Of a stretch of 64,000 nucleotides of DNA, positions 10,975-22,162 are shown piece after piece. Numbering within the stretch: position 1 is the stretch's first letter; every line of letters begins with the position of its first letter. The notes below the pieces were generated by a model. It was not told the DNA's origin. It did no database searches and was given only the letters and a program-made list of their open reading frames with translations. A program made the position numbers and the translations under genes. Origin of the DNA: Sthenelais limicola. Lineage: Eukaryota; Annelida; Polychaeta; Phyllodocida; Sigalionidae. The stretch covers positions 32,308,873 through 32,372,872 of the forward strand of contig OW804102.1 in assembly GCA_942159475.1 (NCBI GenBank), given 5' to 3'.

Positions 10975-11800
10975 TATACCAACGACTTCTGCCTCTAAAC
11001 CTGCTCTCTATATTATCTCTATGGTTGTAAAAGGGTGGAATATTCCCTGCTGAACCTTAACCTTTACTTTGTATACATCTATACATAACACATTAAAATT
11101 CTTTATTCATTTTCTATGCAATACAATTTGGAAATCCTTTATTCAATGGCGCACTCCAGCAAGAACAAAGCAATAAGTGGCGAGAATCTAGGTGGCATCA
11201 CACAAAGAAGAAAGTTCCAATTTCTAGTCATCTTGGAACAGCTTGTTTGAAAGGTCATCATTCCTTGCTCTTGACAGTACTTTAGCAAAACGAAACCGCC
11301 ATGCATTCATCTAAGAAGACCAAGGGCAGAATGATAAGGAATGCAGAACTAATGCAGGACAGGGACTAATCGTCCGATTCTGAAGATGCTAATCCATGCT
11401 GTTTAACATTATTTCTCCTTGGCAAGACCCGCCCCATCCTCCATCACCCAAGTCCATAGAAAATATTTCTTGGGGCGTAGGTGGAAGATTATTATTAGTA
11501 CTTGGGTGATCGAATCGATCCTTTGATTAAATATTGTGCCTATTAATGATTCAGATCTCTATCTCAAGAATGGGATTGAGTGCATGGTAGCTTTAGTCCA
11601 ACCTCTTAACCTTGTCGCATAGAAGACAAGGAAATGTTCCTCCACTGATATGCCACTATAAGGTCAACTACTCCTAGGGTCAGCCACTTGTCCATCTTAA
11701 AAGTCTCTCCCCGCGATACTTCCAGATACAAGACAGATAAATAAACACATAAACAAGACGTGGTTTCAGAACTGGACAGAAAATGAAGCTAAAGTGAGGA
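10975..11800. other. Unannotated AT-rich DNA
   Basis: No supported feature. Confidence 0.4.
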
Positions 11801-12100
11801 ATGAGTAAACAAAGAGAGCCTGTCCATTTACAGGTGGACGCACTCGCTACCACTCACTCACGTACCCGCCGCAGGGGGTCTCAGGGGGTGTTCCGGTTCC
11901 GGCGCGGCAATGACCTTTCTTCCGCGGCCGCACATGTGGCGCAGCAGGTGTGTGGTAGCAGTGGAAGAGCCATCATTAGACAAACTGTTTTACTAGTAGT
12001 TTTTTCCCTTCTGCTCGTTCTTTCTGTGTTTTTACTTGTTTTAGAGATATTTCGGTATACCCATCTACTCTCTACTCTAGTACCAGTCAGGAATCGTTAA
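11801..12100 (+). CDS. Possible small single-pass membrane protein or first exon (hypothetical)
   Basis: I do not recognise this frame. It has 99 codons. Its first half is unusually GC-rich for the window and includes CCGGCGCGG and a GCGGCCGC site. The predicted protein has a basic, Ser/Arg-rich N-terminal part (Thr-Arg-Arg-Arg-Gly and Phe-Arg-Arg-Gly near residues 22-36) and one strongly hydrophobic stretch at about residues 62-84, rich in Leu and Val, like a membrane span. A CAG/GTGTGT donor-like site near 11947 would instead end an exon after about 49 codons. Neither reading has support beyond openness and composition, and chance remains the leading alternative. Confidence 0.2.
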   Translation: MSKQREPVHLQVDALATTHSRTRRRGSQGVFRFRRGNDLSSAAAHVAQQVCGSSGRAIIRQTVLLVVFSLLLVLSVFLLVLEIFRYTHLLSTLVPVRNR

Positions 12101-12760
12101 AATCAAAGCCTATGAGGCTGTTGCCTCAACTATGATACGTTTCTTTTTCGTGAAAGAAGCCTGAAATAGTATAGTTTCTAAAGGAACTTCGATGGGAGCA
12201 GGAGAGAGAGCCTGTTGTTTTGGTAATTAAGGAGGGGTATGTTCTTTTACAGGTAAAAATTCCAAGTAATGATTTAATTATGTCTCATCTAATCTTGATA
12301 ATAGTATTATTTATAGTGTTGTGCCGATATTGAATGAATCAGCTCTTGTTTCGTTAGAAATATAGGGATATCATTATTTATCAATTAAAAAAAGTAGTTA
12401 AGTGAATTAAATGAATGATTTTTCGAGGCAACTCGAGGAGTCTCCGGGAATACAGTGCAATTAATAGTGTATTACATCTGATTTAAAATATTTGTGTGCA
12501 AGTTATATCAGTTTGTATTTTCGGAACAGAGAAAGGTTGTAGTGACAGTCTTTCAGAGAAGCAGAGAAGAGATGAACAGAAAAGTCCGCAATGAACTTCA
12601 TTCAAAAAGTAAATATGATAAATAGATACACCAGAACTTTGCACCAGATGCCTGACTGAAATGAATGGATTAATTTCTTTTTTTACTTCCTTTATGCTCA
12701 AAATAGGATTAAGTATTCACACCATTTGGCTCATTTGAAAAGAGGCACAGATTCCCAGGA
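12101..12760. other. Unannotated AT-rich DNA
   Basis: No supported feature. Confidence 0.4.
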
Positions 12761-12764
12761 GGGA

Positions 12765-12820
12765 GTGGGCGTGACCTGTGTCAATTGATTGACAGCTACT
12801 GTCATACTCGACTGACAGGC
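12765..12820. promoter_or_regulatory. Cluster of PBX/MEIS-type (TALE homeodomain) sites
   Basis: TGATTGACAG at 12786-12795 matches the composite PBX-MEIS/PREP site. It is accompanied by CTGTCA (12799-12804), TGACAG (12813-12818) and TGTCA (12779-12783), giving four core sites within about 40 bp. A GGGCGTG KLF-like word lies just upstream near 12767. This may be an enhancer element. There is no gene assignment. Confidence 0.3.
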
Positions 12821-12830
12821 TTCCATATCA

Positions 12831-13930
12831 AATGTTGAATGTTGGTATTTTGAGATTTGTTTAAGGGGGGACCTAAAGGGAGTATAGGGGTCTCGGCATT
12901 GGCTTAGCAAGTTATACCTTAATAAATCCTTAATTAAAGCAACCTGATTTATATAATTATTTTATATATAAATGTAAGGAGAAAATATAAACTACAGTTC
13001 GAACATCCGAATATTAGAAACTTCTTTTGATGAAATACCGTCAAACCAGGAATCGATTTTCGATAATATAGAGACCAAAATAGCGTAAGAAATCAATCAA
13101 ACAATTAATTATGTATCGAAATTCCCTTTTTACCATAGCTACTCAATAATATTCCACTGAGGAAGTATGAATTGTGTTTTAGACATTAATATGTATGAGT
13201 CTACAGTTAAGAATTGCCAAGGCTTGAAGCCGGTGGGTTACAGGCCCTCCAACACCCCTCTGCTGGATCCTTCCCTGTCAATGGAGACTTTTTGTGGGGT
13301 CACTTTAAGTGCAAGAGTACACATTCTCGATAAAAATTGATCATTAGGATATCGCATTACATTCATACTCATCGAGGGGCGATCTAAAAGGTGGTTAGTA
13401 TAACACAGCCAGTGCAAAATGTATTAAATGCAAGACTGGTCCTCTTTAGAAGCGAGAGAATGTTATACATAAAGTATATCCCCGCTGCGAATGCCATTAT
13501 CACAGCCTGAATAGTTGCGAGTTTTTAAATTTGAACAACTTTCACATTTAACACAAAGAGACACATAGATCTTAAAGGTCCATTTATTACACTGTAAATG
13601 TATAGGGACTTTAGTGGAGATGCATTGTAGCAAAACCAAAGGGAATAAGGATAGAACCCGCTTAACCGTGCGTAGGAGTTGCGAGTTTTCTGGCTTGAGG
13701 GTGTTTTTTTTATCAAATCCCTGACAAAGAAAAAATATCTGGCTATTCAAAGTGATCCATTACTCGCAAAACCTAGGTAATTTATCTCACTGTTATAGAG
13801 ATTTATACACAGTAGCTTGCCCAGTGGGATCCGGAATTGTGGCAGTCCGATAGATAAGGCCTTCAGGATTCTAGTTGATTACATAGCGCTAAAAGGGGAT
13901 TAAAGTATTTTCTTCTCTCTTTTATATATG
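12831..13930. other. Unannotated AT-rich DNA
   Basis: No supported gene, RNA or repeat. Minus-strand frames at 13463-13750 are uninformative. Confidence 0.4.
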
Positions 13931-14000
13931 GTGAGTGAGTGAGATTGGTTGCTTTACGCCCTTATCAACACATTGAACATTAGATATCAAGTTCATTGGA
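13931..14000 (+). repeat. Mollusc-type SINE-like repeat head, copy D1
   Basis: GTGAGTGAGTGAG is followed by ATTGGTTGCTTTACGCCC and TTATCAACACATT. The same stretch recurs almost exactly at 43704-43765. The GTGAGTGAGTGAG...TTACGCC arrangement resembles repeats I know from mollusc genomes. The element probably continues to the right, but its end cannot be fixed from two copies. Confidence 0.55.
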
Positions 14001-16320
14001 TGTACCATATTCCACCTTATTTTTGTGTGTACAGGAAAAGCCCATAGTATAGTCTCCTAACGATATCGGGTCTTTGTTATGCACGATGGTAACTAATTGT
14101 GACCTTTGAAAGGCAGTTTCTTTGTCGCTGGCAGAAAATCATTTGGTATACGTCCCACCAATCAACGTATCAATATTCGCGCGACAGAAACAATGCCGTA
14201 TGTCTACTGACACGAATGATCGTTCAGGGACACCGACTTCACTCTAGTATATCCTAGTCGTTGGTAATACTATGAGCAAATTCAGCGATTATTTTTACAG
14301 TGCGAAGAATACCTGTGTACAAAAATCCCTAAGTACATCTGTGTAAGATATTGACAATGAGGAGGTGCGTCATAATAGCAGCAGAAAAAGTGCCTAAACC
14401 AACATATGGCGGCATGCAGGTGGCTCTATTATCAGGTCTTACCAGCAATAATCACCAAATCAGCCCTTTTTCCTCCACAAACACTGTTGTAAATATTGAC
14501 AGTTTTTATGGGTATTTCTGATGTCAATGGGTGGGGGAGGGGAGGGGAGGAGGGGGGGGGGTGTTACGCAGGCTGTCGAAACAAATCGATTCTTTTGGAT
14601 ATCCAATTAATTAATATACCGTTATTGTCTTTCTTAATAATGCATTATCATTCTTATAATTGTGGTATTGGATATTAGCTGGGATATATGCTCGTCTTGA
14701 CATACCAAGTTACACATTAGTGTAACATCGGGATATAATTATAGTTCTAATATCCTATAATCGGGCTTGGACAGCCGCAATTAAGTGATAGCGCTAATCC
14801 AGTTAAATCTCCTTGGACTAGGGTAATCGCATGGGCTAGAATTAGCTTTATCTGCTCATCCCACTAGACTAGTGGTGGTGGTGGATTAGGGAATAGGTGT
14901 GTTGGCTAGAAAAAATACAGAAATTGTACAGACGCGATGGGAAATTATTTACTGTAATTATGGGGAATTATGTACTGTAAAATTGAAATCAAGCCTTTTA
15001 ATCAATAATGTATTAATACCAATATTTAGAGGGAACGCATGAAAATATCTGATGATTGTCAAGGATGTATATATTTTTTTGTGGAAATATGTATTTCTTT
15101 AATCTGAATTTCAATCCAGGTCATGCAAATGAATTTAAAGTACGACCGCGAATAAAAATAGCTCAGTCTAAAAGAATGTGTGGAAGCATGTTATAGTATG
15201 TGCCTTAAGATACTCTCGGATCCCTTCTATTTACGTCTGTGAGAAAATAAAGAAATGAATAGACATTTTACCCACTGATTACCGTCGCTGTATGACAAAG
15301 GAAACGTGAGTGATATAGTTTTAAATTTTGCAGTGGTTTAAACAAAAATATCTAAATAGTTCAATATCCAACACCCATAATACCGCTTAACTTTGAATCC
15401 CAAACCTTTTCTATAGAATTCCCCTATACTATTGGACCTATCATTTGGACTAATCAGACTGGATCAAGGATGGGATTATCTGTATCACTTAATACCTCTA
15501 GAATGGGTACCGGACATGAGAGGTTGCTGGGTTTAGGTAGTCAGTAAATGCGATAAGAGCAAATATATATCAGTTCAGTGATAACAATAACTATTAGACA
15601 TCTCATGTGAAGTGATATCTGGGGATAAAATGGTCTCTTATCCGAGACTAATCCATTATATATTCTCCTGTCTGTCACGAGATATTTCCAATATCATATA
15701 GACTATTTTGACAGAAGAAACTATTTAGAGTTAAATCGGAATGGAAATGACAAAGACTCGTTGTACAACTTTTGAAATTTATATCAACATTAATCATTCT
15801 TTATAGTTCCCATTATTCCATCACAAACAATTCACACATTTAAGAATAAAGGCGAATTCCTTTTAAAATTAAACCAACAATTCCAATCGCATGAGCGACT
15901 TTTTCAAAGCCTCACTCCATCTCTCCAACCAAACAAAGACGACGCCAAAGTGACTCACTTATTGACTAACACAAGAGAAGAGAAACTAGCAACCCCGCTT
16001 GGAAATCTTTGAAGAAAAAAAATCCCAGCAACAAACTAATAACAAAGGACGCAATTTCCTTTATAATATCCTTTATATTTCCCATTCAGTGCCCAGCAAC
16101 AAATATCAAACAATAAAAAGGCAGATATCTGGATTATATCTAACAGATCCCTGATTGTAGCCTATGCACCTGAGGCGCAGAAAAGGGGCAATAAACACTG
16201 TCTGCGACGGGGAATTAGTTGCTAAGCTCAGAGAGAGAACCTTATCAGTTAATACAGGGACTCCATCCAATACACCTGTCCACACATAGTTACCTTTAAG
16301 TATATAATATCACCATAAAA
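14001..16320. other. Unannotated AT-rich DNA with one G-rich tract
   Basis: A G-rich tract at about 14529-14562 (runs of 4-10 G separated by A, T or GA) has G-quadruplex potential on the plus strand, and a GTGGTGGTG stretch lies near 14872-14884. No gene, RNA or repeat family member is supported elsewhere. Confidence 0.4.
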
Positions 16321-16522
16321 TGTACTGAAGATCTGTACATTTAGTAAATTAAGCTTAAAAAGGTTGAATACTAGGTATATCTGAGTATTTAGTAATATGT
16401 TGATACATTATAACTGTTTGGTTATGTTGAACTGTATTTTTAATATCATTTTTTGCTTTCAATTTACGTTATTTGCGAGAATTGGTGAAGGCGAATTGTA
16501 CATTTTCCGATCATCTGACCCA
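16321..16522 (+). mobile_element. Family B element, copy B2 (5'-eroded)
   Basis: The right end (GAATTGTACATTTTCCGATC, then ATCTGACCCA) and internal words (TGTACATTTAGTAAATT, TTGGTTATGTTGAACTGTAT, TTATTTGCGAGAATTGGTGA) match B1. The left terminus is degraded. Confidence 0.6.
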
Positions 16523-17175
16523 TATGCCCCGGATTCAGCTCGTTTCTTTCTTTGTGTTGGAAAATGCATGTGTATTCTATACAATACATCAGTCATGGCC
16601 CATTCTGACTAAATATATTTAACTAAAAGGACTTTTATAGGTTAATACCGTCTCCTCTAGAAAGCTATCATATCATGCTGAAATATCGAAAGTTTCTGTG
16701 ATGTGTCTAATTGTTGAAATGGAGAATTGAATGAATGCCATGGAGGAATTATTTCAAAGGTCATAACTGTTTGACAAACCTCGACGCATGCCTTTCAAAT
16801 CACTTGGCAGAGCGATGGATTCAAAACATGGCCTTATAATGTAACTCAATCCTTGTAATAAGTAGCTTACTCTCCCGATACTGTATAGCTAGCATCTGGT
16901 CGAATTATGTACATACCTGGTCCGTCCTCTCTGTGAATGTTAGTCAATCAATGTTAATTTAATCGACAACTTGGTCAAATCGAAAATATTAGTTAATCGA
17001 TATTAATTAATCAATAAAATGATATGGTGTGATATGTTGAAGGGGTAAAAATCCCCCCTTAATGGTCAATTATGTCTTTAAATACATGTGCAAATCTGTA
17101 GTTTACTTAACTCTTGCTCGTCAAAACTAGTGTATTATTGGATAATTGATAGATGCAATGTAAAATACATCCCAA
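16523..17175. other. Unannotated AT-rich DNA
   Basis: No supported feature. The 5' end of the following retrotransposon may begin within this stretch. Confidence 0.4.
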
Positions 17176-17265
17176 ACGTCGGACTTGTATTGCTCCATAT
17201 CGCAGAAGGCAACTTGTTTTAGTGCCTAACCCCATATCGAGCACTCTAATTCTCGACTCAGGGAC
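17176..17265 (+). repeat. Tail-like block upstream of the LINE frame
   Basis: This block shares AGGCAACTTG(T/C)TTTAGTGCC, (T/G)TCGAGCA and CTAATTC with 21322-21425, in the same order and orientation. A second matching word pair, TATACTGTCACCTACCG near 17500 against TATATTGTCACATACCG near 21776, suggests that the similarity is more extensive but eroded. Confidence 0.6.
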
Positions 17266-17631
17266 ATACTATTCTATTTGAACCAATGTTATAGTGCATG
17301 GATTTATCTTGTCTATCGTGATGTTCCATTGATATAGGTTGCGGTAGATGCTATATCCTGAATGACCATAGAAAATATGTAAGTCAAGGTCCTAAACTAC
17401 CCGACCTCCCTGATTGAAGCTGTGATGTAGCTACAGTGCATACCATGACCCTTGCTATTTTTCTATCTCTATTTTTGTTTTTAATTTAATTTATCTTCTG
17501 ATATACTGTCACCTACCGAAACTCCTACTGCTGCTATAACTGAAATCAAGACGGAAAATGAATCTGAACTATATATGTATAGGTCATGTACGTGTGCAAG
17601 CACTTATGTCTGAATATGTATTTAATTCGTG

Positions 17632-17822
17632 CTCGAATTAAATTTAATCCGATACTTAAGTCTAAAGTCATCTCTAAATTTAAGCACAGTCGTTTCTGTG
17701 CCGTTATGATGTTGGCTATCGCATGTACAGGTACTTGTAGCTAAAACGAATACATAAATTGTAATTGTATATGAATTGAAATTAATTCCGAATTTGGGGT
17801 TCAGAGTCAACTTAATATTTAA
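17632..17822 (+). repeat. Short imperfect direct repeat in the LINE 5' region
   Basis: A stretch of about 50 bp starting GAATTAAATTTAATCCGAT at 17632 recurs as GAATTGAAATTAATTCCGAA at about 17774. Both end in a TTTAAG word. The copies are diverged, and the role is unknown. Confidence 0.35.
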
Positions 17823-18255
17823 GCTGGTGCATGTCGCTGGGGTTTAAGTCCACTCAAACTAGGCTCATGTGTATCCCCCGGAATCACTATTCGCTATTTA
17901 CTACTTACTACTGACTATTAACCATTCTTCTTACAATGTTGTATATATGTTACCTTCTATGACTGATTGTATGCCACGTGCTACTTGCCCCCCTACACTG
18001 TTCCTACTGTTCCTACTGTTCTAACTGCCATGTATCCTGCTCTAGATAAGTATCGATATGCAATTAGTTAACTCTTACATTCTCAGACTGTCCCTGAGTA
18101 ACTTTGATGTATTAAGTATCATGATAATAATCATGATAATAATCAACTACTACTATCATTATTATTTATCATTTATATTCACTCATTATTGATATGGTTT
18201 TAACTGGTTTTAGCCCTTGCACCCTGCTAATTTCTGCTTTGGTAATCTGTGAATA

Positions 18256-21195
18256 ATGAACTCAGGTGGAGAAAGCTGTACTCTCCTTCACGCCCTCAGT
18301 GATTTACAAAAAGTGAAGGGTATTAAGTTTGTCTCTTGGAATATTAGGAGTTTATTTCGTCATTATAATCAAATTGAGTTGCTGACATCTGGTTCTGGTG
18401 TTGATGTAATAGGTTTCTGCGAAACCTGGTTGAATAGCGGAACTCACGATAACAGTATACAACTTGCTGATTACACTTTGCACCGACAAGACAGGGCTGG
18501 CAAGAGAAGAGGGGGGGGACTTTGTATGTATTTTAAGTCTGACTTAGTGGTGGATGCCGACAAATTTAGACACCTCAATGTCTCAAATAAAGATCTGGAA
18601 GTCCAAATCGCAGTAATTAAGAAAGGTATGAACAAATGTTGTACCGTCCTTAACCTGTACAGACCCCCGAGTGGATGTACCAAAACCTTTCTTACCAATC
18701 TTCATGAGATACTGTCTAAGTTAAATAATTCCCAAGAAATTTTTATGATGGGGGATTTTAATCTTGATTTTCACACAATCACTCATTCCAAAACTCACTT
18801 ATCTTCTGAAATCAGGAATCTCATAAACAGTTTCTCTCTCACACAGTTTATTACAAAGCCCACCCGTTCCACTCTGAAGTCGGAGACCATAATCGACCAT
18901 TTTTACTCTAACTCCTCTCTTGTCAGCCAGTCGGGAGTAATTGACTTGAATATATCAGACCATTTCCCTATTTTTCTGGTCAGGAAGAAAATGCGTAATA
19001 GATACAATGTCAAGTCGTTCTGGGCGAGAAACACAAAGTTTCTCGACCAAAAAATGTTAAACGAAATCTTGAAGAACCTAGACTGGGTCCCCTTTTTTTC
19101 AAATTCGAATCCTGAACATTGCTGGGAAATACTTCTCAGCAACGTCGAGTTATACCTTAACAGAATGTGTCCTATAAAGCAATTCAGATCTGTTCGGGAA
19201 AAGCCTAAATGGATAACAGATGAACTTATAAATATCATGAATGAAAGAGATAAGTTATTCCGGAAAGCCAAATTGTTAAATAACCCAGATATTCTACGTC
19301 AAGCAAAGATTCTGAAGAATCTAGCCAATAGACAATGTAAAACCGCAAAGGCAAACTTTATTAAATCAAATTTAGAATTCCACGATAAAAACCCCAGGAA
19401 ATTCTGGGAGTTTCTCAGACCAATTATCAGCCCTAGCAAAACAAAAACAAATAACATGATACATTTAGAAAAGGATGGACAAAAACTGGACCAATCCCTA
19501 GTCCCAAATGTTTTTAACGATTTTTTTATAAATGTTGGCCCCAGTCTAGCCAACCAAGTACCCCAAGCGACCTCTGACAATACCTCTGACAATACCTCTA
19601 ATTCCTCTTCCTCTTCCACCACCACTGTGGATGAGAATAGTGATCTGGTGTTTAGTTTCTCTGAACTGTCTCCTGTGGAGATGAGAAAAATAATATCAGG
19701 TATTGATGCAACGAAAAACTCCGGAATCGATTATCTTCCGGCCAGTATTCTGAAATCTTGTCTTCTGGCACTGACTGACCAGATGACTCATATTGTAAAT
19801 ATCTCCCTTTTACTAGGGAGGGTACCTAGTGCCTTTAAGATCGCTCGAGTAACTCCCTTACATAAAGCAGGCAATAAACTTGATGCCAACAATTATAGGC
19901 CGATCTCCTGCATCTCCATGCCGGCAAAAATTCTTGAAAAAGCTGTACAGCAGCAACTAACAAATTATTTTGAAACACATAATCTTTTCGCTGACCAACA
20001 ATATGGGTTTAGGGCCAACCATTCTATACAGCAAGCCCAGATTGACTTTCTAAAGAATATATATACGAACCTGAATAATAAGTTATTAAATAAAACAATA
20101 TATCTTGATTTTAAAAAAGCGTTCGACACGGTCCATCATCCAACTCTTTTAGAAAAATTAAAACACTATGGTATTACCGGCATGGAGCTTCTATGGTTCT
20201 CGAACTATCTTACGGATAGGAGGCAATTTGTGACTGTGAATAGTCTAAAATCTGACGAGGGGTTAGTCACCTATGGGGTGCCACAAGGGACTATCTTGGG
20301 TCCAATTTTGTTTACTATTTACATTAACGATCTACACTCTGTCATAAAACATGCCTGTGTCCAGCACTATGCTGATGATACGGTAATCTTCCATCACAGC
20401 GATAGTGCTGAGGCACTTCATCGCGATCTCCAGCAAGATCTTAATAACATTTCTTCCTGGTGCATCGAGAACAAAATATCACTAAACGTTGCTAAGTGCA
20501 AATCCATGTCATTTTCACTTAGCAATCCCTCTAAAGCAAAGTTAAAATCCCAACCCTCCTCCTCCCTTTCTCTTTCGCTTGGTCTGTCTCAACTTGAAGA
20601 GGTACAAGAATATAAATATCTAGGGTTCCTCTTCGATGACACCCTAACTTTCAAACCCCATGTAAATGTCACTTTAGCCACTGTCACCTCGAAAATTAAA
20701 CTCTTATATAGAGCCAGAGATTCTTTAACTCAAAAAGCGAAACATGACTTATATAAAATGGCCATATTGCCAAACCTAGATTTCTGCGATTTTATATACG
20801 ACTCGGCTCCCAAAACTCTTTTACAACGACTGCAATCACAACAAAATTTAGCACTCCGTATAATATTCAATAAATCGAGGTACGACAATGTGGATCAAGA
20901 GCATAAAACACTTAACATTTGGCCTTTACAGTTGAGAAGGGACAAACATATATTAGACATGGCGTTTTATATGGCGCAAGATCAGGCCTCTCTCGATCAG
21001 AGGAAGCTGCCAACGCGCAGCCATGCAGAGGGGAAAAGAAACCTCTTAGTTCTCTCCTCCAAATCAAATAAAATCCTCAACTCTGTCATAGTTAAGTGTC
21101 AGACGAGATGGAACAATCTAACGCCAATAGCCCACAAGATCGATAATAAAATAACTTTCAGAAAATACACGCAATGCCTCCTAGCCCCTAAATGA
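18256..21195 (+). CDS. LINE endonuclease plus reverse transcriptase polyprotein
   Basis: This 979-residue protein would nick target DNA and copy the element's RNA at the nick (target-primed reverse transcription), acting in the nucleus. The N-terminal apurinic-type endonuclease shows Trp-Asn at 28-29, the catalytic Glu in Glu-Thr-Trp at 56-58, Gly-Asp-Phe-Asn at 166-169, Asp-His at 214-215 and Ser-Asp-His at 234-236. The reverse transcriptase shows Tyr-Arg-Pro-Ile-Ser from 547, the first catalytic Asp in Leu-Asp-Phe-Lys-Lys-Ala-Phe-Asp (618-624), Gly-Val-Pro-Gln-Gly at 674-678, and Tyr-Ala-Asp-Asp at 705-708. The C-terminus has a Trp-Asn-Asn-Leu word typical of CR1/L2-type elements. There is no RNase H domain. 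All catalytic residues are present and there is no stop or frameshift, so it may be functional. The first Met follows in-frame stops, which supports this start. Clade assignment is by motif style only. Confidence 0.93.
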   Translation: MNSGGESCTLLHALSDLQKVKGIKFVSWNIRSLFRHYNQIELLTSGSGVDVIGFCETWLNSGTHDNSIQLADYTLHRQDRAGKRRGGGLCMYFKSDLVVDADKFRHLNVSNKDLEVQIAVIKKGMNKCCTVLNLYRPPSGCTKTFLTNLHEILSKLNNSQEIFMMGDFNLDFHTITHSKTHLSSEIRNLINSFSLTQFITKPTRSTLKSETIIDHFYSNSSLVSQSGVIDLNISDHFPIFLVRKKMRNRYNVKSFWARNTKFLDQKMLNEILKNLDWVPFFSNSNPEHCWEILLSNVELYLNRMCPIKQFRSVREKPKWITDELINIMNERDKLFRKAKLLNNPDILRQAKILKNLANRQCKTAKANFIKSNLEFHDKNPRKFWEFLRPIISPSKTKTNNMIHLEKDGQKLDQSLVPNVFNDFFINVGPSLANQVPQATSDNTSDNTSNSSSSSTTTVDENSDLVFSFSELSPVEMRKIISGIDATKNSGIDYLPASILKSCLLALTDQMTHIVNISLLLGRVPSAFKIARVTPLHKAGNKLDANNYRPISCISMPAKILEKAVQQQLTNYFETHNLFADQQYGFRANHSIQQAQIDFLKNIYTNLNNKLLNKTIYLDFKKAFDTVHHPTLLEKLKHYGITGMELLWFSNYLTDRRQFVTVNSLKSDEGLVTYGVPQGTILGPILFTIYINDLHSVIKHACVQHYADDTVIFHHSDSAEALHRDLQQDLNNISSWCIENKISLNVAKCKSMSFSLSNPSKAKLKSQPSSSLSLSLGLSQLEEVQEYKYLGFLFDDTLTFKPHVNVTLATVTSKIKLLYRARDSLTQKAKHDLYKMAILPNLDFCDFIYDSAPKTLLQRLQSQQNLALRIIFNKSRYDNVDQEHKTLNIWPLQLRRDKHILDMAFYMAQDQASLDQRKLPTRSHAEGKRNLLVLSSKSNKILNSVIVKCQTRWNNLTPIAHKIDNKITFRKYTQCLLAPK

Positions 21196-21917
21196 ATACT
21201 CGAAAAACTGCTGGACACTGTTGTCCTCTTTGATGTATTTTATTGTATGTTCTATCAGCCTCACTCTGGTCAGTCAGTCGCTTTGTCAGCTATCTTAGTT
21301 TAAGTTTTTACAGTGACATTTCGTCCTAAATATCTGTATTGGGCTGCTCCCCATCACCAAAGGCAACTTGCTTTAGTGCCCAATCTCTATGTCGAGCATA
21401 CTAATTCATGAACTAGGAACGAACTGTGCTGTACCACTACAGAATTATGTATTATTGAACACAACCATGTATCTTCTTGATTATGCTTAAACCCTAAAAT
21501 GATTATTTCCTCGTAGTAATTCTAGTCTCATTATGTCTCTATGAGCAGCTACGAATATTGATAGTAAAAGTCTATCGCGCTATGTTAAATCTACTTCTAG
21601 TATCACAGTTGTCTACTGATATGTATTCACATGAGTATTAGACTCAAATCTGTTAAATATCTACGAACTTAGGCTACTGCTATTGTCCTTAGTCAAAAGA
21701 AGAATCTTCTGTTGTTAATATTCATGTTACCTCTTTATTTATATTTTAGCCGCAGGTTTACTGTGGTTTTTCTTGTATATTGTCACATACCGTAAACAAA
21801 GTAATGTAACTGGCACCCATAGGAAGATCTGGCACGCCAGAATTGGATCACCAAAGATTGTTTTGTAAGAGAAAAGACAATAAAGAATGTTTGAATTTGA
21901 ATTTTGAATTTGAATAA
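21196..21917 (+). other. LINE 3' untranslated region and tail
   Basis: The non-coding 3' region contains the block at 21322-21425 that resembles the upstream block at 17176-17265. It ends with an AATAAA signal and TTTGAATTTGAATTTTGAA-like repeats. Short tandem repeats at the 3' end, in place of poly-A, are known for CR1/L2-type LINEs. Confidence 0.65.
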
Positions 21918-22098
21918 AGCTCTTATTTAAGGATTTTGACATAATTTGTGAAGTTTTAGTCGAAATTGATGCTATCATTTCTGCGAACATCAAAATTGAC
22001 TTTTATCATTTTATATGTTTTCTCGTCTATTTAGTAAACATTTAACCAAGGGATGGGTTAGGAGAAAGACAAATCCATATTCACAACTAGATGAGAGG
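21918..22098. other. Unannotated DNA flanking the LINE
   Basis: No feature is supported. Confidence 0.4.
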
Positions 22099-22162
22099 AC
22101 GCTAGGGTCCAGGCCTCAGGGCCCAACCACGCTAGGGCCCAGAAACCTCGGACGCTAGGGCC
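22099..22162 (+). repeat. Three-copy GC-rich tandem repeat (ACGCTAGGG units)
   Basis: The word ACGCTAGGG(T/C)CC recurs at about 22099, 22129 and 22152, separated by CTCAGG- or CTCGG-containing linkers. The short GC-rich cluster is striking in AT-rich flanks. Its function is unknown. Confidence 0.6.

Larger units (their letters stand above)
17176..21917 (+). mobile_element. Non-LTR retrotransposon (LINE) of the CR1/L2/Rex1/Crack type
   Basis: The element contains one intact endonuclease plus reverse-transcriptase frame (18256-21195), about 1 kb of non-coding sequence upstream, and a 3' region of about 720 bp. The 3' region ends with AATAAA (21879-21884) and a TTTGAA-type repeated tail (21889-21917). 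No separate ORF1 is visible upstream. The right boundary is set by the tail. The left boundary is an inference: it is placed where similarity to the element's own 3' region starts. No target-site duplication was identified. The uninterrupted frame suggests a fairly recent insertion. Confidence 0.75.

Noticed and set aside
18471..19625. Minus-strand frames of 75-122 codons inside the LINE
   Set aside because: Antisense shadows of the endonuclease and linker coding sequence.
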